From positions 4,923,501-4,987,500 of the forward strand of contig JAYKKT010000041.1 of assembly GCA_036023115.1 (NCBI GenBank): a stretch of 64,000 nt of DNA, given 5' to 3'. Position 1 is the first letter of the stretch. Each line of letters opens with the position of its first letter. The notes beneath the pieces were generated by a model. That model was not told the DNA's origin and made no database searches. It was given only the letters and a program-made list of their open reading frames with translations. Positions 21,756 through 35,200 of the stretch are shown here, in pieces. This DNA comes from Brasenia schreberi (lineage: Eukaryota; Streptophyta; Magnoliopsida; Nymphaeales; Cabombaceae). Both the position numbers and the translations under genes were made by a program.

Positions 21756-22250
21756 TCTCTCACTTGACCATTCGAGCCAAGTGTATCGACATACTGGTTT
21801 TCCTCCTACTTTTCAGGGGTTTTCCCTAGTTATGTCGATTCCTGATTACTACTGTAATCAGAACCTGTTGTGTGGTTATTTCCCTACACAACAAATCATT
21901 CGTTGTATGGTTATTTACCTATATAACAATACATCCGTTGTATGATTATTTACCCATACAAAAACTCAAACATATCTCAAACCCATGTTTCTAACATGTT
22001 TTGAGAAGAGTTCTTCCGTTATGCCTTTGGTTAAGAGGTCTGCCAACATGTCTTTCGTTGGCATGTATGAGATGGATATTTCCTTTCTCATAACCATGTC
22101 ATAAATATAGTGGTATTTTACTATTATATGCTTGCTTTTTGAGCAATCTGCTTCACTCTTAATAAGAGTAATTACTGCATTGTTATCGCAATAGATAACC
22201 ACCAACTTATCTGTTATCTCCAACTTCAAATCTCGTATGAAGCGACTTAA

Positions 22251-23390
22251 CTAGACGACACTTGTTGCAGCCATATAGCAAGTAATATACTCAGCTTCCT
22301 GTGTGTGAAATGCTACACAACCCTGTTTCTTACATGCCCAAGAAATAGCACCACCTCCAAATAAGAATATTTGTCTTGAGGTTGATTTGCTGTCATCTTT
22401 GCTCCCAGCAAAGTCAGCATCTGAGTATCCTACCATTTCTAGTTCATTTGCTTGAAAACACATTTTCAAGTCCTTTGTTCATTTCAGATATCTTAGAATC
22501 CTTTTCACAGCTATCCAATGTTGCCAACCAGGATTACTTTGATATCTATTGACAAGACCAACAGCAAAGCTGATATCAGGCCTTCTACACAACATAGCAT
22601 AAGGAACATTAGGCTTATCGTTTCCTTCACTGGGACAATCAGCCTTACTCAGTTTCACCCCTTTTGTAACAGGTGTATCTGCAGACTTGCATTCACCCAT
22701 TTTAAACTTCTTGAGGATAGAATCTATATATCTCTCTTGACTCAGGCATAAGAGTCTAGATCTTCTATCTCGAGAGATCTTTATACCTAGGATATAGGAT
22801 GCTTCTCCCATATCTTTCATTTCGAACTTAGAGTTCAACCATGACTTGGTTTTAACAATCATCTCATTGTCATTTTCAGTCAATAATATGTCATCTATAT
22901 ATAACGATAAGATGACAAAGTCACTCTCACTGGTCTAGACATAAATACAATGATCAAGTTTGTTAGCCACAAACCCAAGTTCTATAATGATATTTTAAAA
23001 AGTGAAATACCATTGACGAGGTAACTGTTTTAGGTCATATAGAGATTTTTTCAACCTATACACTTTATCTTCTTGGCCTTCAACCACAAATCCTTCGGGT
23101 TGCTGCATGTATATGATTTCTTCTAAATCTCCATTTAGAAATACTGTATTTAAATCTAATTGATGTAAATCCAAATCATAATATGCAGATATTGCTAGGA
23201 TTATCCGTATGGATGCAAATTTCGCAACTAGGGAATATGTCTCAACATAATCTATTCCCTCCTTTTGCAAAAAATCCTTTGCAACCAACCTCGCTTTAAA
23301 CTTATCGATTATACCATCGACTTTGTATTTCTTTTTCAGAACCCATTTACAGCCTATAGCTTTCCTTCCTTTTGGCAAATCAGTCAATTC
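22251..23390 (-). pseudogene. Copia 1 reverse transcriptase and start of RNase H
   Basis: Broken RT: KGRKAIGCKWVLKKKYKVDG, LNTVFLNGDLEEIIYMQQPEGF, SLYDLKQLPRQWY, catalytic YIDD near 22893, then WLNSKFEMKDMGEASYILGI and the linker to RNase H (VGYSDADFAGSKDDSKST). A frame break lies between 22995 and 22883. Confidence 0.88.
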
Positions 23391-23741
23391 CTAGACTTGG
23401 TTTTTCTCAATGGATTCAATTTCTTCATCCATGGCTTTCTCCCAGTCTATTGCTTCTAATGAGTTCATTGCTTGTTGATAAGTCAAGTTATCAGTCAACT
23501 CATCTAAATCTACAGAATTACACACTTTCTCTACAAGATAAGTGTGATAATCCTTTAAGTAGGATGGAGTGGCTCTTAGCCTCTTATGTCCACTTAAGGT
23601 ATCGGTAGTTTTAGGAAGTTCTTCTATCGGCTCAAAAGATGATTGGTCTAAATCTACCAAATCATCAACACACTCCTCATTGTTTTCCAGGATGTCATTC
23701 TTAGAATCTTCTAAGAATTCAACATCTCTGCTTTCAATGAG

Positions 23742-24692
23742 TCATTGGTCCTTATGATATAATCGATATCCTTTTGAACCTTTTGGATATCTAATAAATA
23801 TATACCTCAAGGACCTGCTGTCTAGTTTATCTCTAGACTGATCAAGGATCTTGATATGTGTATTTGACCCCCACCTCCTGAGATGACCTAGGTTGGGTTT
23901 TCTTCCAAACCACATCTCATATGGTATAGTGAATACAGCTTTACATGGTACTCTGTTGAGCACCTAAACAGTTGTACTTACTGTTTCTCCCCAAAATACC
24001 CTTGGTAGAGAGGCATCAATTAACATAGACCTTGTCATGTTTAGCAAGGTTCTATTGTATCTTTCAGCTACACCATTTTGGTGAGATGTCTTGGGCATTG
24101 TATTTTGTTTAGCAATATCAAAGTCTTTACAAAATTCTAGGAATTCTGCTGAGGTATACTCACCTCCTCTGTCTGATCTCAAGACTTTGATAGTATGCCC
24201 TAACTGATTTTCCACTTCTTGCTTATATTCTTTAAATACCTCAAGTGCTTCTGATTTATGTGCTAAAAGATATATATATATATACATATATTTAGAGTAA
24301 TCATCGATAAAGGTTATAAAGTAACCCTTTCCTCAATATGTCTTTACTCTGAAAGGTTCACATAAATCTGTGTGAATAATTTCTAACAGGGTTGTTGCCC
24401 TTGTTGTTTTCTTGGGAAAGACTTTTCTTGTCATTTTTTCTTGTATGTAAGCTTCACACTTGTTGAAAATCTTTTCCTCAAATCTGGGCAATAAGTCAAA
24501 GTTAGATAATTTCCTCAACTTCTCCAGACTTATATGCCCTAGGCGTTTATGCCACATATTCACATCAACAGAAAAGACACTCTCAATATAAGCAGAAGAT
24601 CGATGACTTTCATTATCAGATAACTTGAATAGTCCATGTTCTACATCAAATTCTCTTGAGAATAAGATTCTCCCATGTTTGCCCATAGTCAC
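23742..24692 (-). pseudogene. Copia 1 integrase
   Basis: N-terminal zinc-binding part 24692-24333 (WHKRLGH; EIIHTDLCEPF with the first catalytic Asp), core 24287-23964 (RSDRGGEYTSAEF, HQNGVAERYNRTLLN with the catalytic Asp and Glu), then 23963-23742 (EMWFGRKPNLGHLRRWG). A short TA run at about 24266-24282 sits in the frame break between the first two pieces. Confidence 0.87.
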
Positions 24693-25236
24693 CTTGTTAG
24701 GTATAAACCTAACTTCAAAAACCCTTCTTAACTAAGGCAAGGACCGATACCAGATTGTGCCTTATAGATGGCACAATTAACACATCGGTCAGTACAATTG
24801 GTTTGCCTTGTACAAATATCTTAAAGGATCCAATACCCAGAATATCTAAGAAAGTACTATTTTTCATATACACACGATGTTCTTCGAGTTGATATTCTTT
24901 CATATCAATTGCCCTTTTCTTGGTCTTTAAGATATGTCTTGTAGCTCTCGAGTCTATCCACCAACCTTTAATTGGGCGGTCCAAGTATAGACATTCTGAA
25001 ATTACGCAGATTATATCCTGCTTCTCCGACTGTCCATGTTATAGGTTGTTTTCCTCACCTTTCTTGTTGCGGCAGTCCCTCTTGTAGTGCCCCATCTTTC
25101 CACAGTTGAAACACTTGATTCAGAAAGCGATTTCCTACGATTTCTTAAAACTTTGACCGTCTTTCTTGTTATTCTTGCCAAACCTTTTATTTGGTTTCTT
25201 TTTCTGGTTGGATTTGGAACTAGATGCTAACTCATC

Positions 25237-25860
25237 CTAAACCACTAGCAATTTTTCCTTTTTGTTTTTGAGCATGTGCTCTTGCTCAATTGCTAGCTTT
25301 AGAGGCAACTTAAAAAGGTTGATTTCAGGCCCTAATCTTAAGGCAACAGTGACAATGTTCCATGACGAGGGTAGACTGTTCAATATGGTTGATATCTGTA
25401 TCGGTTCGGGGATGACTGATTTTGCTACGGCTAAATCCCTAGCCATTACCAACATGTGATTTACATGCTCTACTATATTTTCTCCTTCTTTCATTCTAAA
25501 GGAGTTGTATTTTTGTAGTAGTAACTGCACATATAACTTTGCAGTTATATCATACTTAGCTGTTAATGAGTTAAATAACTCTTTTGCGGTCTCATATTCT
25601 TCAAAGACCCTAATCAAGTCATCCTCCATATAAGTTAACATTACTGTTCTTACTATGGTATCATCTTTTAGAAATGTTTTATACATTTCTAACTGTTGCT
25701 GGTTTGCGTCTGGTGGTGGAAGATGCACTGTTTCTTTTAACACATACTCTACACCTTATAGTGTTAGAGCTAGCGGGATTCTTCTATTCCATGTCTGGAA
25801 GTTCAGACCGTTTAGGTTTTCTATTTTTACCAATTTGGACACGCATATCCTAGAACTCAT
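25237..25860 (-). pseudogene. Copia 1 gag
   Basis: Starts MSSRICVSKLVKIENLNG at 25860. A stop after LALTL breaks the frame, which resumes with GVEYVLKETVHLPPP. Further on: YDITAKLYVQLLLQKYNSF and NSLPSSWNIVTVALR, typical of the UBN2-type gag of plant copia elements. Capsid-like protein that would package the RNA. Confidence 0.85.
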
Positions 25861-26750
25861 TTTAGGTGTTTGGCAAAAAATATCAATCAAGTGGTCTTTT
25901 AAAGGAAACAAAAGAAAAAACACACAAAGCAAGAAACACGTTAATGTGATGCAGAGTAGAAAGCAAAATTTTCTAAGTTTTTTTTTTTTGCCTCCAAACC
26001 CACCAAGGAATAAATCTGTAATAATTTTTTTTTGACTATTTGTCCTTTTTGTAAAATCACAAGGACAAACTCGTAAAATTACTATTTGGTATTCTTGTAA
26101 AATTCGTAACTGATCAGGGTTAAAATCATAATTTTAACTCTCAGGACGAATCTATAATTTTTCAAAAGAAAAGGGGTAAACCCGTCTTTTAACTGAATGG
26201 CAGAAATGAAATTATCCAAACTGGGTTGGATAATATCGTAAAACAACAGCCCCCCAGTATTTTTGTAATTTTCAAAACAGTTAAGGGGTAAATTGTCTTT
26301 TGATCGTGGCAACTACGTAATAACCAAAAAGGCTCAAGGCCAGTTTTATCTTTTTGACTCAAAACCCGAGGCGGTTTTCTAAAACCACTGACAGTTTCAG
26401 AAAACCGTTGGTGGTTTTTCGGTCGCGGTTTTCTGAAACCGCGGATTTTTTTTTTATTATTATTATTACAAAAAATGCTTTAAATGCGTTTTTACAAAAT
26501 TACAACTCTCTAGATTTTTTCAGGGAGAGAGTAAGAGAGTCTGTAGGAGACGGCCGCTGGCCGTTCATCGCCGTTGGGTGTCGGCTGTCGGCGGGTTCTT
26601 GGCATCTTTGTCCTTCCAGCTACTTCAGCCTGCCACCCTCTGGCTCTAGCTTGCCGGTTTGCCGCTTCTGATTTGTGGCTGTACCCCTAGCCGACCTGCC
26701 GCTTCTATTTTGTGGTTATACCCCTGGTCGACCTTCGATTCTTTTCGGCC

Positions 26751-26940
26751 TGCTTCTGGTTTTTGCCTTCGGGGCTCTTGTCGGCTTGCCTCTGGCTTTT
26801 GTCTTTAGGACTCTTGTAGGCTTGCCTCTGGTTTTTGTCTTTTAGGGCTCTTGCTGGCTTGCCTCTGGTTTTTGCCTTCTAGGGCTCTTGCCGACTTGCC
26901 TCTAGTTTTTGCCTTTGGGGCTTTTGCCAGCTTGCCTGCC
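26751..26940. repeat. Tandem repeats (period 36-37 bp, 4 copies) in copia 1 leader
   Basis: GCTTGCCTCTGGTTTTTG units begin at about 26785, 26821, 26858 and 26895, separated by GGGCTCTTG-type spacers. On the element's sense strand they are purine-rich (GAGGCAAG, GGCAAGAGCCC). They lie between primer-binding site and gag. Confidence 0.88.
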
Positions 26941-27124
26941 TTCGGGTTTCAGGCTGCTCCGACTTGTCGGCCGGATGTGCTCTAGCTTTCTCCTTCCGCC
27001 TTCCTTGTCCGACTATCACCTTGCACTTAATATATATATATATATATATTATTCCTTTCTCTCCTCTGTTAACCTCTCCCTTTTCCTTTTTTTTTTTTTG
27101 CAGGGAACCAGGCCTTGATACCAA

Positions 27125-27522
27125 TGACGGCGAGTTCTTACCTTTCCGATGATGGTCGCCGGATTTTCCATGTGCTCTCTGTATCTGCAGAGAGGAAAGG
27201 AGTGCAGCGGTGATGGTGATGACTCGAGGTTCCCACACAGGGGCTTGCTCAAATGAATGACTGTATTTTTCAATATTTCACTCACATACACGTGTACATG
27301 TACCGATCTTTGTATATGCTTGCCTTTTTATAGGCAGGCGCTTCCCCAATCGTCTGGATAAATCCGCCTGTGGCTTCCCTCGTCTGGTAGCTGTAACGGA
27401 TGGCCATTACCGGAAATTCTGGTAACGGCTGTCCGTTATTGTATCTGGCCTTCCCTCAGGTAACGGTTGGATGGCTAGTCCAGCCGTTACCCGAGCCGAG
27501 AATGGCCATATTCCTTGTAACA
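27125..27522 (-). repeat. 5' LTR of copia 1 (398 bp)
   Basis: The longer of the two LTRs. It holds a 26-bp hairpin segment near 27460-27490 that the other LTR lacks. The minus-strand end GTCA adjoins the primer-binding site. After it, TCGAC at 27523-27527 matches 21383-21387. Confidence 0.92.
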
Positions 27523-27527
27523 TCGAC

Positions 27528-29464
27528 TAGATAGGAAATTAATTGATCACATTCGATTTACGTTTGCCCTGGAAATGTGAATCCATAGGAAGGCGTGGTG
27601 AGGTAACATGGTGCACCCATGGCTAACTAATCCTCTCACTAGCTTCATTTCATTTGCTTCTATGTTGAATTAGAGTTCACATATGTTGTATGAAATTTAG
27701 AAGCCTCTTAATTAAGTAGGAAAACAATCTTTTATGTTTGCTAGCCAAAGGGAATTTGAAAAATCTGAAATGCACTTGATCTATAAAAGTGATGTATCAG
27801 ACATATTTGATAGCTTTTGATTGTGATTCATTTGATTGATTTCTTTATACTTCTCTCTTCTTCTTTCAGCTATTAATCTATCTATTTCCCTCGTTCTCAA
27901 TCGAATTCAACTCTGAATACCACTTCTAATCGGCACCATGCAACCAACTAATTTCCATTATCTTTGACTGTTCCAAAGATACTATCTTGATGGTTGGTGT
28001 TATGATCTTCATGGCTTTGATGAAACCACCTGTTCTTTTAGAGATATTTTAGGAGAAATTGGCTTTTCTATAGTAAATGTCAACAAACTTGGAATCGACA
28101 AAAAATTGGTTGTTTTCTGCAAGGCATGCTTCAACATTAATTAGGAGAAATCATCAAGGCATGCTTCAACACTAACCTTTAGGCTTTTTCGTTGCCCTCG
28201 GATTTCAATTCTTTGGATGTAAGGATCACGAGATAACATATAGGATACAATGAAGAGCCCTTGATTCTTCTCACATAAGAACAATCAAGTCCATGACAAT
28301 ATCGATACTCCAAGAAGGTGAGCACTATAACTCTTCTGTGTGCTCAAGGAATTGCAATAATTTACTTTTAAAAACTGGTTAAAGAAGCAAGAATATATAA
28401 TCAGCAAAACAAATTGGTAGGGAAACTGTTGGGAGTATTTACAATCAACTATAAATCTTCCTTTTCCAATTTTATGAAGATACCTTGTACCATTGGCTGT
28501 AGATCAATACTTATAACGATCAAGATCTTGTTTATGTCAAACAATATGATCATTTAGAAAAATCACCCTTTCCCAAGGGTTGTAACCAATAAGTATTTGT
28601 GAATAAGCATGTCTTTCCAAGTCATAACAACATCATGTACAAGCCTCCTTGTTTCTGTATTTTAAACATCATCTACGTTTATAATATCATCGTACATCAT
28701 TAGATAACTAGAACCTTTGGTCTAAGTAGTAACACTTTGCTACTAACTCAATGTCAACATCCTTTTGTGAAACAATGCCTTATTTTGAAAATCTTCTCAC
28801 AATCCTTTTCATTTTCAAAATAAGTTAAAAAATTACTAATCTTATATCTTTAGTATAGGTATCTTGCGGTTTATACTTATACCTACTAAGAAGTGGGTTT
28901 CTACTCATTTGAATTGGAATGATAGACAAGTTTTTCAACCATCCAATCTATTTGAATGTCTTCACAACTTAGAGTCACAATTTAAAGTTGAAACATTTAT
29001 ATTCGCCTTGTGTCCAATATCCTTTCTCATTAGTGATCCAAGAGTCCAAAGCTCCATACTCTATGAAGCAACTCCATTTCACATCTCATGTAGGTAGACC
29101 TTATTAGAAGTCCTCCCATATAAGCACTTCAACAAGAGCGCTCCATCTATTTTTCATCACTTTATGAGACCATGAAATGGTTAATTAGCATGTACTGCAA
29201 CTAACTATAATGTATTTTTGCCTGTTGAATTCAAGACTTGATATTAGTCAAAGCGTATGATCATAAGCTATTTGACGTCAACCACATCTTGCGCCTGCCA
29301 CCACTAGTCTCATTACAATGTCCTCTACATCTCCTTCTTAGGTGACCCCTAAAAACATGCCTTTCTCTATTAGCAGGTATAGGCTCCTCTTGAATGCATC
29401 GACCATAATGCAGAGCAGCGTTATAACCGTGGGCTATCCATCGCCATTAAGGTAGAAACTTCGG
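27528..29464. other. Unannotated sequence
   Basis: Continues the pre-insertion sequence interrupted by copia 1. No protein family recognised in either strand and the longest ORF is under 80 codons. Confidence 0.5.
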
Positions 29465-29512
29465 TGAGTTCCATGCAGGGTTGTTCGCATGAGCAACCCT
29501 GCATGGAACTCA
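29465..29512. repeat. Perfect 19-bp inverted repeat with 10-nt loop
   Basis: TGAGTTCCATGCAGGGTTG (29465-29483) is followed, after TTCGCATGAG, by its exact reverse complement (29494-29512). Any transcript of either strand would form a 19-bp perfect stem. No gene is recognised around it. Confidence 0.95.
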
Positions 29513-30082
29513 AAAAGTGAGTTTGCTTACACCCTCTCCCCCAATTCAAACGTGAGCAAACGCATCTCAGAACACGAGTGAGTCTGCAGAATGCTGGAAT
29601 GAAGTGGGTACCAAACAACTTTGCCATGCACGCTGATTCCATTCATGGACACCATGTCAAACACAGCTATGCATTCACAGAATGTTAGCTCCACGGTAAG
29701 CAGACGCACTTGAGCTACATTTTTCTTTGGCAAGCCAAGAAGTGTATGTAGATAAGGACTGTCGCGAAAAACTAAAATTGTACATACATCAGATGCCAAT
29801 CATGCAAGGGTTCAATCTTATTCAGGCAGGAGATGCTTCATTCCTTTCAAATTGGGGGGCTACCGTACCCAATTGAGCATCAACAGTTCAATTTCTTAGT
29901 AAAGAACTTGCAAAATGTTGGTTAAATAGAAAGTGAAAATAACTATAGAAACATATTTTATGCTTCGTTTGATATAAAATGTTCTTTTACATCAACAAAG
30001 AAAACTCCATCAATTTGATTTGACTAAAAGCAACTAGTGGTGCCTTCAATTAGATAAAGTAATATTTTATGGATACAATCAT

Positions 30083-30150
30083 GGCGTTAGCCCACCTGGT
30101 AGGACTCACGACTCCACGAGACTTAGGATGTGAATTCGATTCCCCGTGCA
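30083..30150 (+). ncRNA. tRNA-like head, probable SINE relic
   Basis: GTTAGCCCACCTGGTAGGAC resembles an A box and D arm; GAATTCGATTCCCC, about 40 bases on, resembles a B box (GGTTCGANNCC) and T arm. The cloverleaf is too eroded for a working tRNA. A following body without tail was not delimited. I infer a tRNA-derived SINE or a dead tRNA. Confidence 0.4.
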
Positions 30151-31440
30151 TGCAATGCATACCTGAAAAATAAAAAGAGCTGGTTATCTGCCGTCAATAT
30201 AAGTTTCCAAAAAGGCTATACTATCACGTCGTTTGAATTGGATGTGGGACTTCAAAGAAAATGCAGTGCTTCTTGGTGTCATGCTCAAATTTATTAATCT
30301 CCACTACAGAACTAAGCAATTAGGATTAGGCTCGATAAGCTGGTGGAATGCGAATTGTATGTCTTAACAAGACTATTAGCATTAGCCTGAGGAAGCAGGA
30401 TGATGTATTATCCATGTATAGGATACTCCGGTTGGGAATGGAATACCTATGGACTTGCATAGATTGATGGAAAGGATTGTTGGATCTTTAATATAAATCA
30501 TTGAAGTGATAAAGTAAACAAAATTTAATGCACATAGTATATTAAATACAAAGTATAGAAATACAATGATACTTTTTCATACTAATTAAATGTTGAAGAC
30601 GTTTAGTAAATTTGAGCAATAATGGGGTTTGAGCATTTTACCACTAAGTCTCTCTCTATAACAAAACAAGATTTTGAATCATCAGGACTATCTCATAAAT
30701 TTTGTGATTAAAAATGTTCGGTTTTGTCTTAAAAATTGGAAATAGTGTCCATAAGAAAAAGAAAATAAAAAAATACAAGTATGGTTTTACGAAACAAGAA
30801 GTCACGTGGCTGTTTCTCGAACGAAGAAAACCCACCTCAGTCGCATCCCGTAGAGACACCTACCAATAGAGGCCCTTTGGGTGCAAAAGTGTTAGGTTTG
30901 GTTTATGGTGATTAATAGTTAGCATGGCACAAGGGATAACGTTTCCATGCGTAATAAACTACAGCAACGTCTTCTTCTTCAATCCGCCTGGCCCATATTT
31001 GGTTGACTCTACAGATCAACAACATTAGATCGTTATAAAGCACTCCTTAACGTGGCGGAGACTTGAAGGAGCACGCTACATGGATGGCTACGCACACACC
31101 TCACGTACACAAGCAAAGGTCTTTTGCACCGATCCCTTCAGCTCTCGCTTCTTTTTCATGTACGTGTTTCTTTTTCTTTTAAGCAACCAAAGTTTCATTG
31201 TTATATGAAACTGATGCCCCTGGGGCAAATAACAACAGATAACGATGGGGAAGCTTTTCCAGAATAGTAGTTAGCAAACCAAATAAATGCAGCTAACGGA
31301 AATTGAAATAAACAAACGGATACATCCGTCCAATTAAAGCAGTTCTTAAATAAGGCTGAGGTTTATTTTGAAAAATAGCAAATAAATGGAAAGGTTTATT
31401 TCAGAAAAAAATCTTTTTAGGTGCAAAACTTGAGCATCCG
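30151..31440. other. Upstream region of KCR gene A, no gene seen
   Basis: No coding signal. ACGT-core elements (CTCACGTACAC near 31100, TACGTGTTT near 31162) occur upstream of KCR gene A and could be bZIP sites, but such short motifs are common by chance. Confidence 0.4.
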
Positions 31441-31445
31441 TCACA

Positions 31446-31457
31446 TTTATATATTTA
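31446..31457 (+). promoter_or_regulatory. Possible TATA box of KCR gene A
   Basis: TTTATATATTTA lies about 40 bp upstream of the ATG at 31495. If used, it gives a very short leader. Transcript ends are not known, so the real start site may lie further upstream. Confidence 0.35.
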
Positions 31458-31494
31458 TATCAACTTCAATGATATCGCGTCCAAAGAAGCGAAA

Positions 31495-32157
31495 ATGGAA
31501 ATCATCCAACTCCTTCTCACTCTTGCAACACTTTCTGGCCTTACTTCTATCCTCAGAATTTTGTTGGTGATCCTGAAATGGATTTGGGGCGCCTTCCTTA
31601 GACCAAGAAAGAATCTCAAGGAGTATGGCTCATGGGCAATTGTCACAGGGCCTACCGATGGCATAGGTAAAGCCATGACATTTACGTTGGCTAAGGACGG
31701 CCTCAACTTAGTGCTAGTAGGCCGGAACCCAGACAAATTGAGCTCTGTCTCCAATGAAATACACAAAAAGTACGCGGAGATCGAGGTAAGGAGCATCGTG
31801 TGCGATTTCGCAGAGGAATCGGATGAAGGGATCCGGCGAATAGAAGAGGGGATTGAAGGTTTGGATGTCGGAATCCTGATCAACAACGCCGGCACCGGTG
31901 GACCTCCGGGGATGTACTTACATGAAGCTGATCATAAAGTGATAGACAGCATCATCAGAGTGAACCTGGTAGGATTGACAAAGGTTACTCATTTGGTGCT
32001 CCCTGGTATGCTGAAGAGGAGGAAAGGAGCGATCGTCAACGTGGGATCTGGTTCCGCTTCTCTTTTGTCGTCATATCCCCATGCCGCGACCTACGCTGCA
32101 TCCAAAGCGTAAGTGTACTTTCTCCTTGGTGCATATACAAGTTTTGATAGTACTCTC

Positions 32158-32222
<65 letters not shown>

Positions 32223-35200
32223 TTATACAGCAACGGTATATGGATGTAGTCACCAAACGAATAGTCAATGACTTACAAAACATGAAAATTAGATACAACA
32301 ACAACAACTAAGCCTTTTCTCATACTAGACGGGGTTGGCTACATAGATTCCTTGTTTCCACAAATCCTATCGTGTGCCATGTTTAGCAGCTAACTCCTAA
32401 TAAGCTAGATCATTCTTTATTGTTTTTTCCCACACTTTTGTGATCGTCGTCTACCTCTTTTAGTACTTTCAAAATTTAGTTTTTCTAACCTTCTTATAGG
32501 TTCTTCTTTTGATCTTCTTTCTATATGTCCAAACCATCTTAAATGATGTTCTCTCATTTTATCCTCTATTGGTGCCACTCCTAATTTGTTTCTAATAACC
32601 TCATTATGTATACGGTCTTTTCTTGTATGACCACTCATCCATCTCAACATCTTCATGTAATGTTGAAAATTGGATACTTTAAAAAATTCTTTTTGATTTT
32701 CATGCTTTAACGAAATTTAGACATGAATATACCAAAGAGAGGATATCATGTAATGTAATTTCATCATGAAGCCTCCTTGCGTTTAGCTTATTTGAGTCTT
32801 GTGTTAATCTACTGTGTGCTGTATACGTTGCTTTCTCTCCTCTCTCTCTATATATGAACAGTGTGCGAACACGTGCTCGTGTAATATGCGTGGTTGCATG
32901 TGTTCGTCATCTTACTCCAGGGCTTTTGTGAGAAAATAGTTAATCCTAGCCGACCAACGAAAACGGTGAGTCGAGACTTAAAAAATTAAGTTAACCTACG
33001 AAGAAACTCAAGTATGTGTGTTTTTCTGTGTGCTTTCTACAGGTACATCGACATGTTCTCAAGGAGTCTCCACGTGGAATACAAACAATATGGTGTTGAT
33101 ATCCAATGCCAGGTAAGTCAAGAAGCTTAGGCCTAGAGGATGTCAAATAGGTCATGGATTAATTCACAACTTAGAGGGCACTCAACATCGTATAAATACA
33201 TATTCTCTTATATATATATATATATACACACGCATACTATATCAAGAAAACCTTTGACAATGCACACTTATGCACTATCTTTGCTTTTTGAGGCATGGTA
33301 TCATTGAGAAGGTATAAAAGTGTAAAAAAAACTTTATTATACTCATATCTTTAAAAATAAAAATAACCATAGGTACGTGGAGTAGAATTACTCATGTACA
33401 TATAAATATATATAGATAGATAAGATATTTAAAGTCAGTATAATTGTAGCGAGCTAGCACGGGAATTAGTTGGCCATGTCCTTTACTCGTTTGTCTAAGG
33501 ACACCAAACAGGCGCCACTTGCTGATCCTTCGCATCCTTTTGTTTAAGAAATTGAAAGTCCATAAGCTTTTTTTCCGTTATTATGGAGGCGCGTGAACAG
33601 TTTACAGACGTGGTAAAATAAGTCTCTTTGCCAAGAAGACGACTTAAAAAATGCTGATTTTTAGATACCTTTTTCTGGTAATGGACAAAGAGGCAACAGT
33701 AGGTTTACTTATCAAAAAGTGAGAACTTTCTGGTCTACGATACACTGGTTTTGCCTCCCACTATTTTTGAGTTTACTAAGTTGTATTATTTATATAGTTA
33801 CAACTTTTATATGTTATGAAGTTTTGCCATAATCAATATGTTTTACATGCGTAACAATCAACAAAGTGTATTTTTACATTTATATTCTATACATATCTCA
33901 AACCTATGTGAGTCACATTTTAATAAAAAGTTCTTCTGAGATGCCTTTTGCAAAGGGATCAACCAACATATCAATAGTTAGCATGTAAGATAGTTATTTC
34001 ATGTCTTTTGAGCATATCATGAACATAGTGATATTTAACCATTATATGTTTTCTTTTTGAGTTTTCAGCTTTATTTTTAATAAGAGTAATTGTTGTATTG
34101 TTGTCACAATAAATGACAACTTACTCGTTGGCTATGACCAACTTCAGATCACGTATGAAGTGACTTATTCAAATGACACTCGTCTCAGTCATACTGCAAG
34201 CAACATACTCAACCTCTTGTGTATGCAATGTTACACAACCTTGTTTATTCGAAGTCCAAGAAACAATATCACCTCTAAATAAAAATATTTGATCAAATGT
34301 TAACTTTTTGTCATCTTTACTCCCAACAAATTCAATATTGAGTGTCCTACCACTTTTAGTTTATCAGCTTGAAAACATAGTTTCAAGTCTTATTCCTTTA
34401 AGATATCTTAGAATCATGTTCATGACTATCCAATATTACCGTCTAATATCACTTTCATATCTACTCATAAGACCAAAGTAGCCGATATCAAGTCTTGTAC
34501 AAAGCATCACATACATCAACCTACCTACAACTTGTTCATAAGGAACATTAGACTTATTCTCTCTCTTACTGGGGCCATACTCAATTTGACTACTTTTGCA
34601 ATGGGTGTAGATGCAGGCTTGCACTCACCCATTTAAAACTTTTTGAGGATATAATCAATATATCTTTCTTGACTCAAACATAGTAAATTAGATTTTTTAT
34701 CACGAGAAATCTTTATACCCAAAATATAGGATGCCTCTCCCATATCTTTCATTTCGAACTTGAAGTTTAACCATGACTTGGTTTTGACAACCATATCATT
34801 ATCATTCCCAATCAATAATATATCATCTACATATAAAGATAGAATGACAAAGTGGCTCCCACTGTTTCATACATATATACAGTGGCCAAGTTCATTAACC
34901 ACAAACTCAAATTCTAGAATGGTATTTTGAAAAGTCATATACCATTAACGAGGTCACTAGTTAAGGCTATATAGGGATTTTTTCAACCTATACACTTAAT
35001 CTTTATTGCCTTTAACAACATACCCTTTTATATATTGCATATAGATGATTTCATTTAAATCTTCATTTAGGAAAGCGATTTTTATATCTAACTAGTGTAC
35101 GTCCATATCATAATATGTTGAAACAGTCAAAATAACTCTAATGGATGCAAATTTCACAACACAGAAATATGTCTCAAAATAATCTATTTTCTCTTTTTGT

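Larger units (their letters stand above)
21756..27124 (-). mobile_element. Copia 1: internal region of a complete but inactivated Ty1/copia retrotransposon
   Basis: Minus-strand internal region. The primer-binding site TTGGTATCAAGGCCTGG adjoins the 5' LTR (minus strand from 27124), complementary to initiator Met tRNA. Then a 1.2-kb leader with tandem repeats, gag (25860 to about 25070), a CCHC knuckle CFNCGKMGHYKRDC (25116-25072), protease with active site changed to DSRA (about 24950), an integrase zinc-binding domain (WHKRLGH, one Cys lost: CEAY), integrase core (about 24290-23740), reverse transcriptase (23390-22880, catalytic YIDD near 22893) and RNase H (22470-21966). Gene order PR-INT-RT-RH is diagnostic of copia. 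Stops and frameshifts throughout, for example a TAA in gag near 25760. Tnt1-like by the wording of its domains; lineage not resolved. Confidence 0.93.

Noticed and set aside
26879..27238. 119-codon minus-strand ORF with Lys/Arg/Gln-rich tail
   Set aside because: Runs through LTR, primer-binding site, (TA)n tract and leader repeats of copia 1; composition comes from the repeats.
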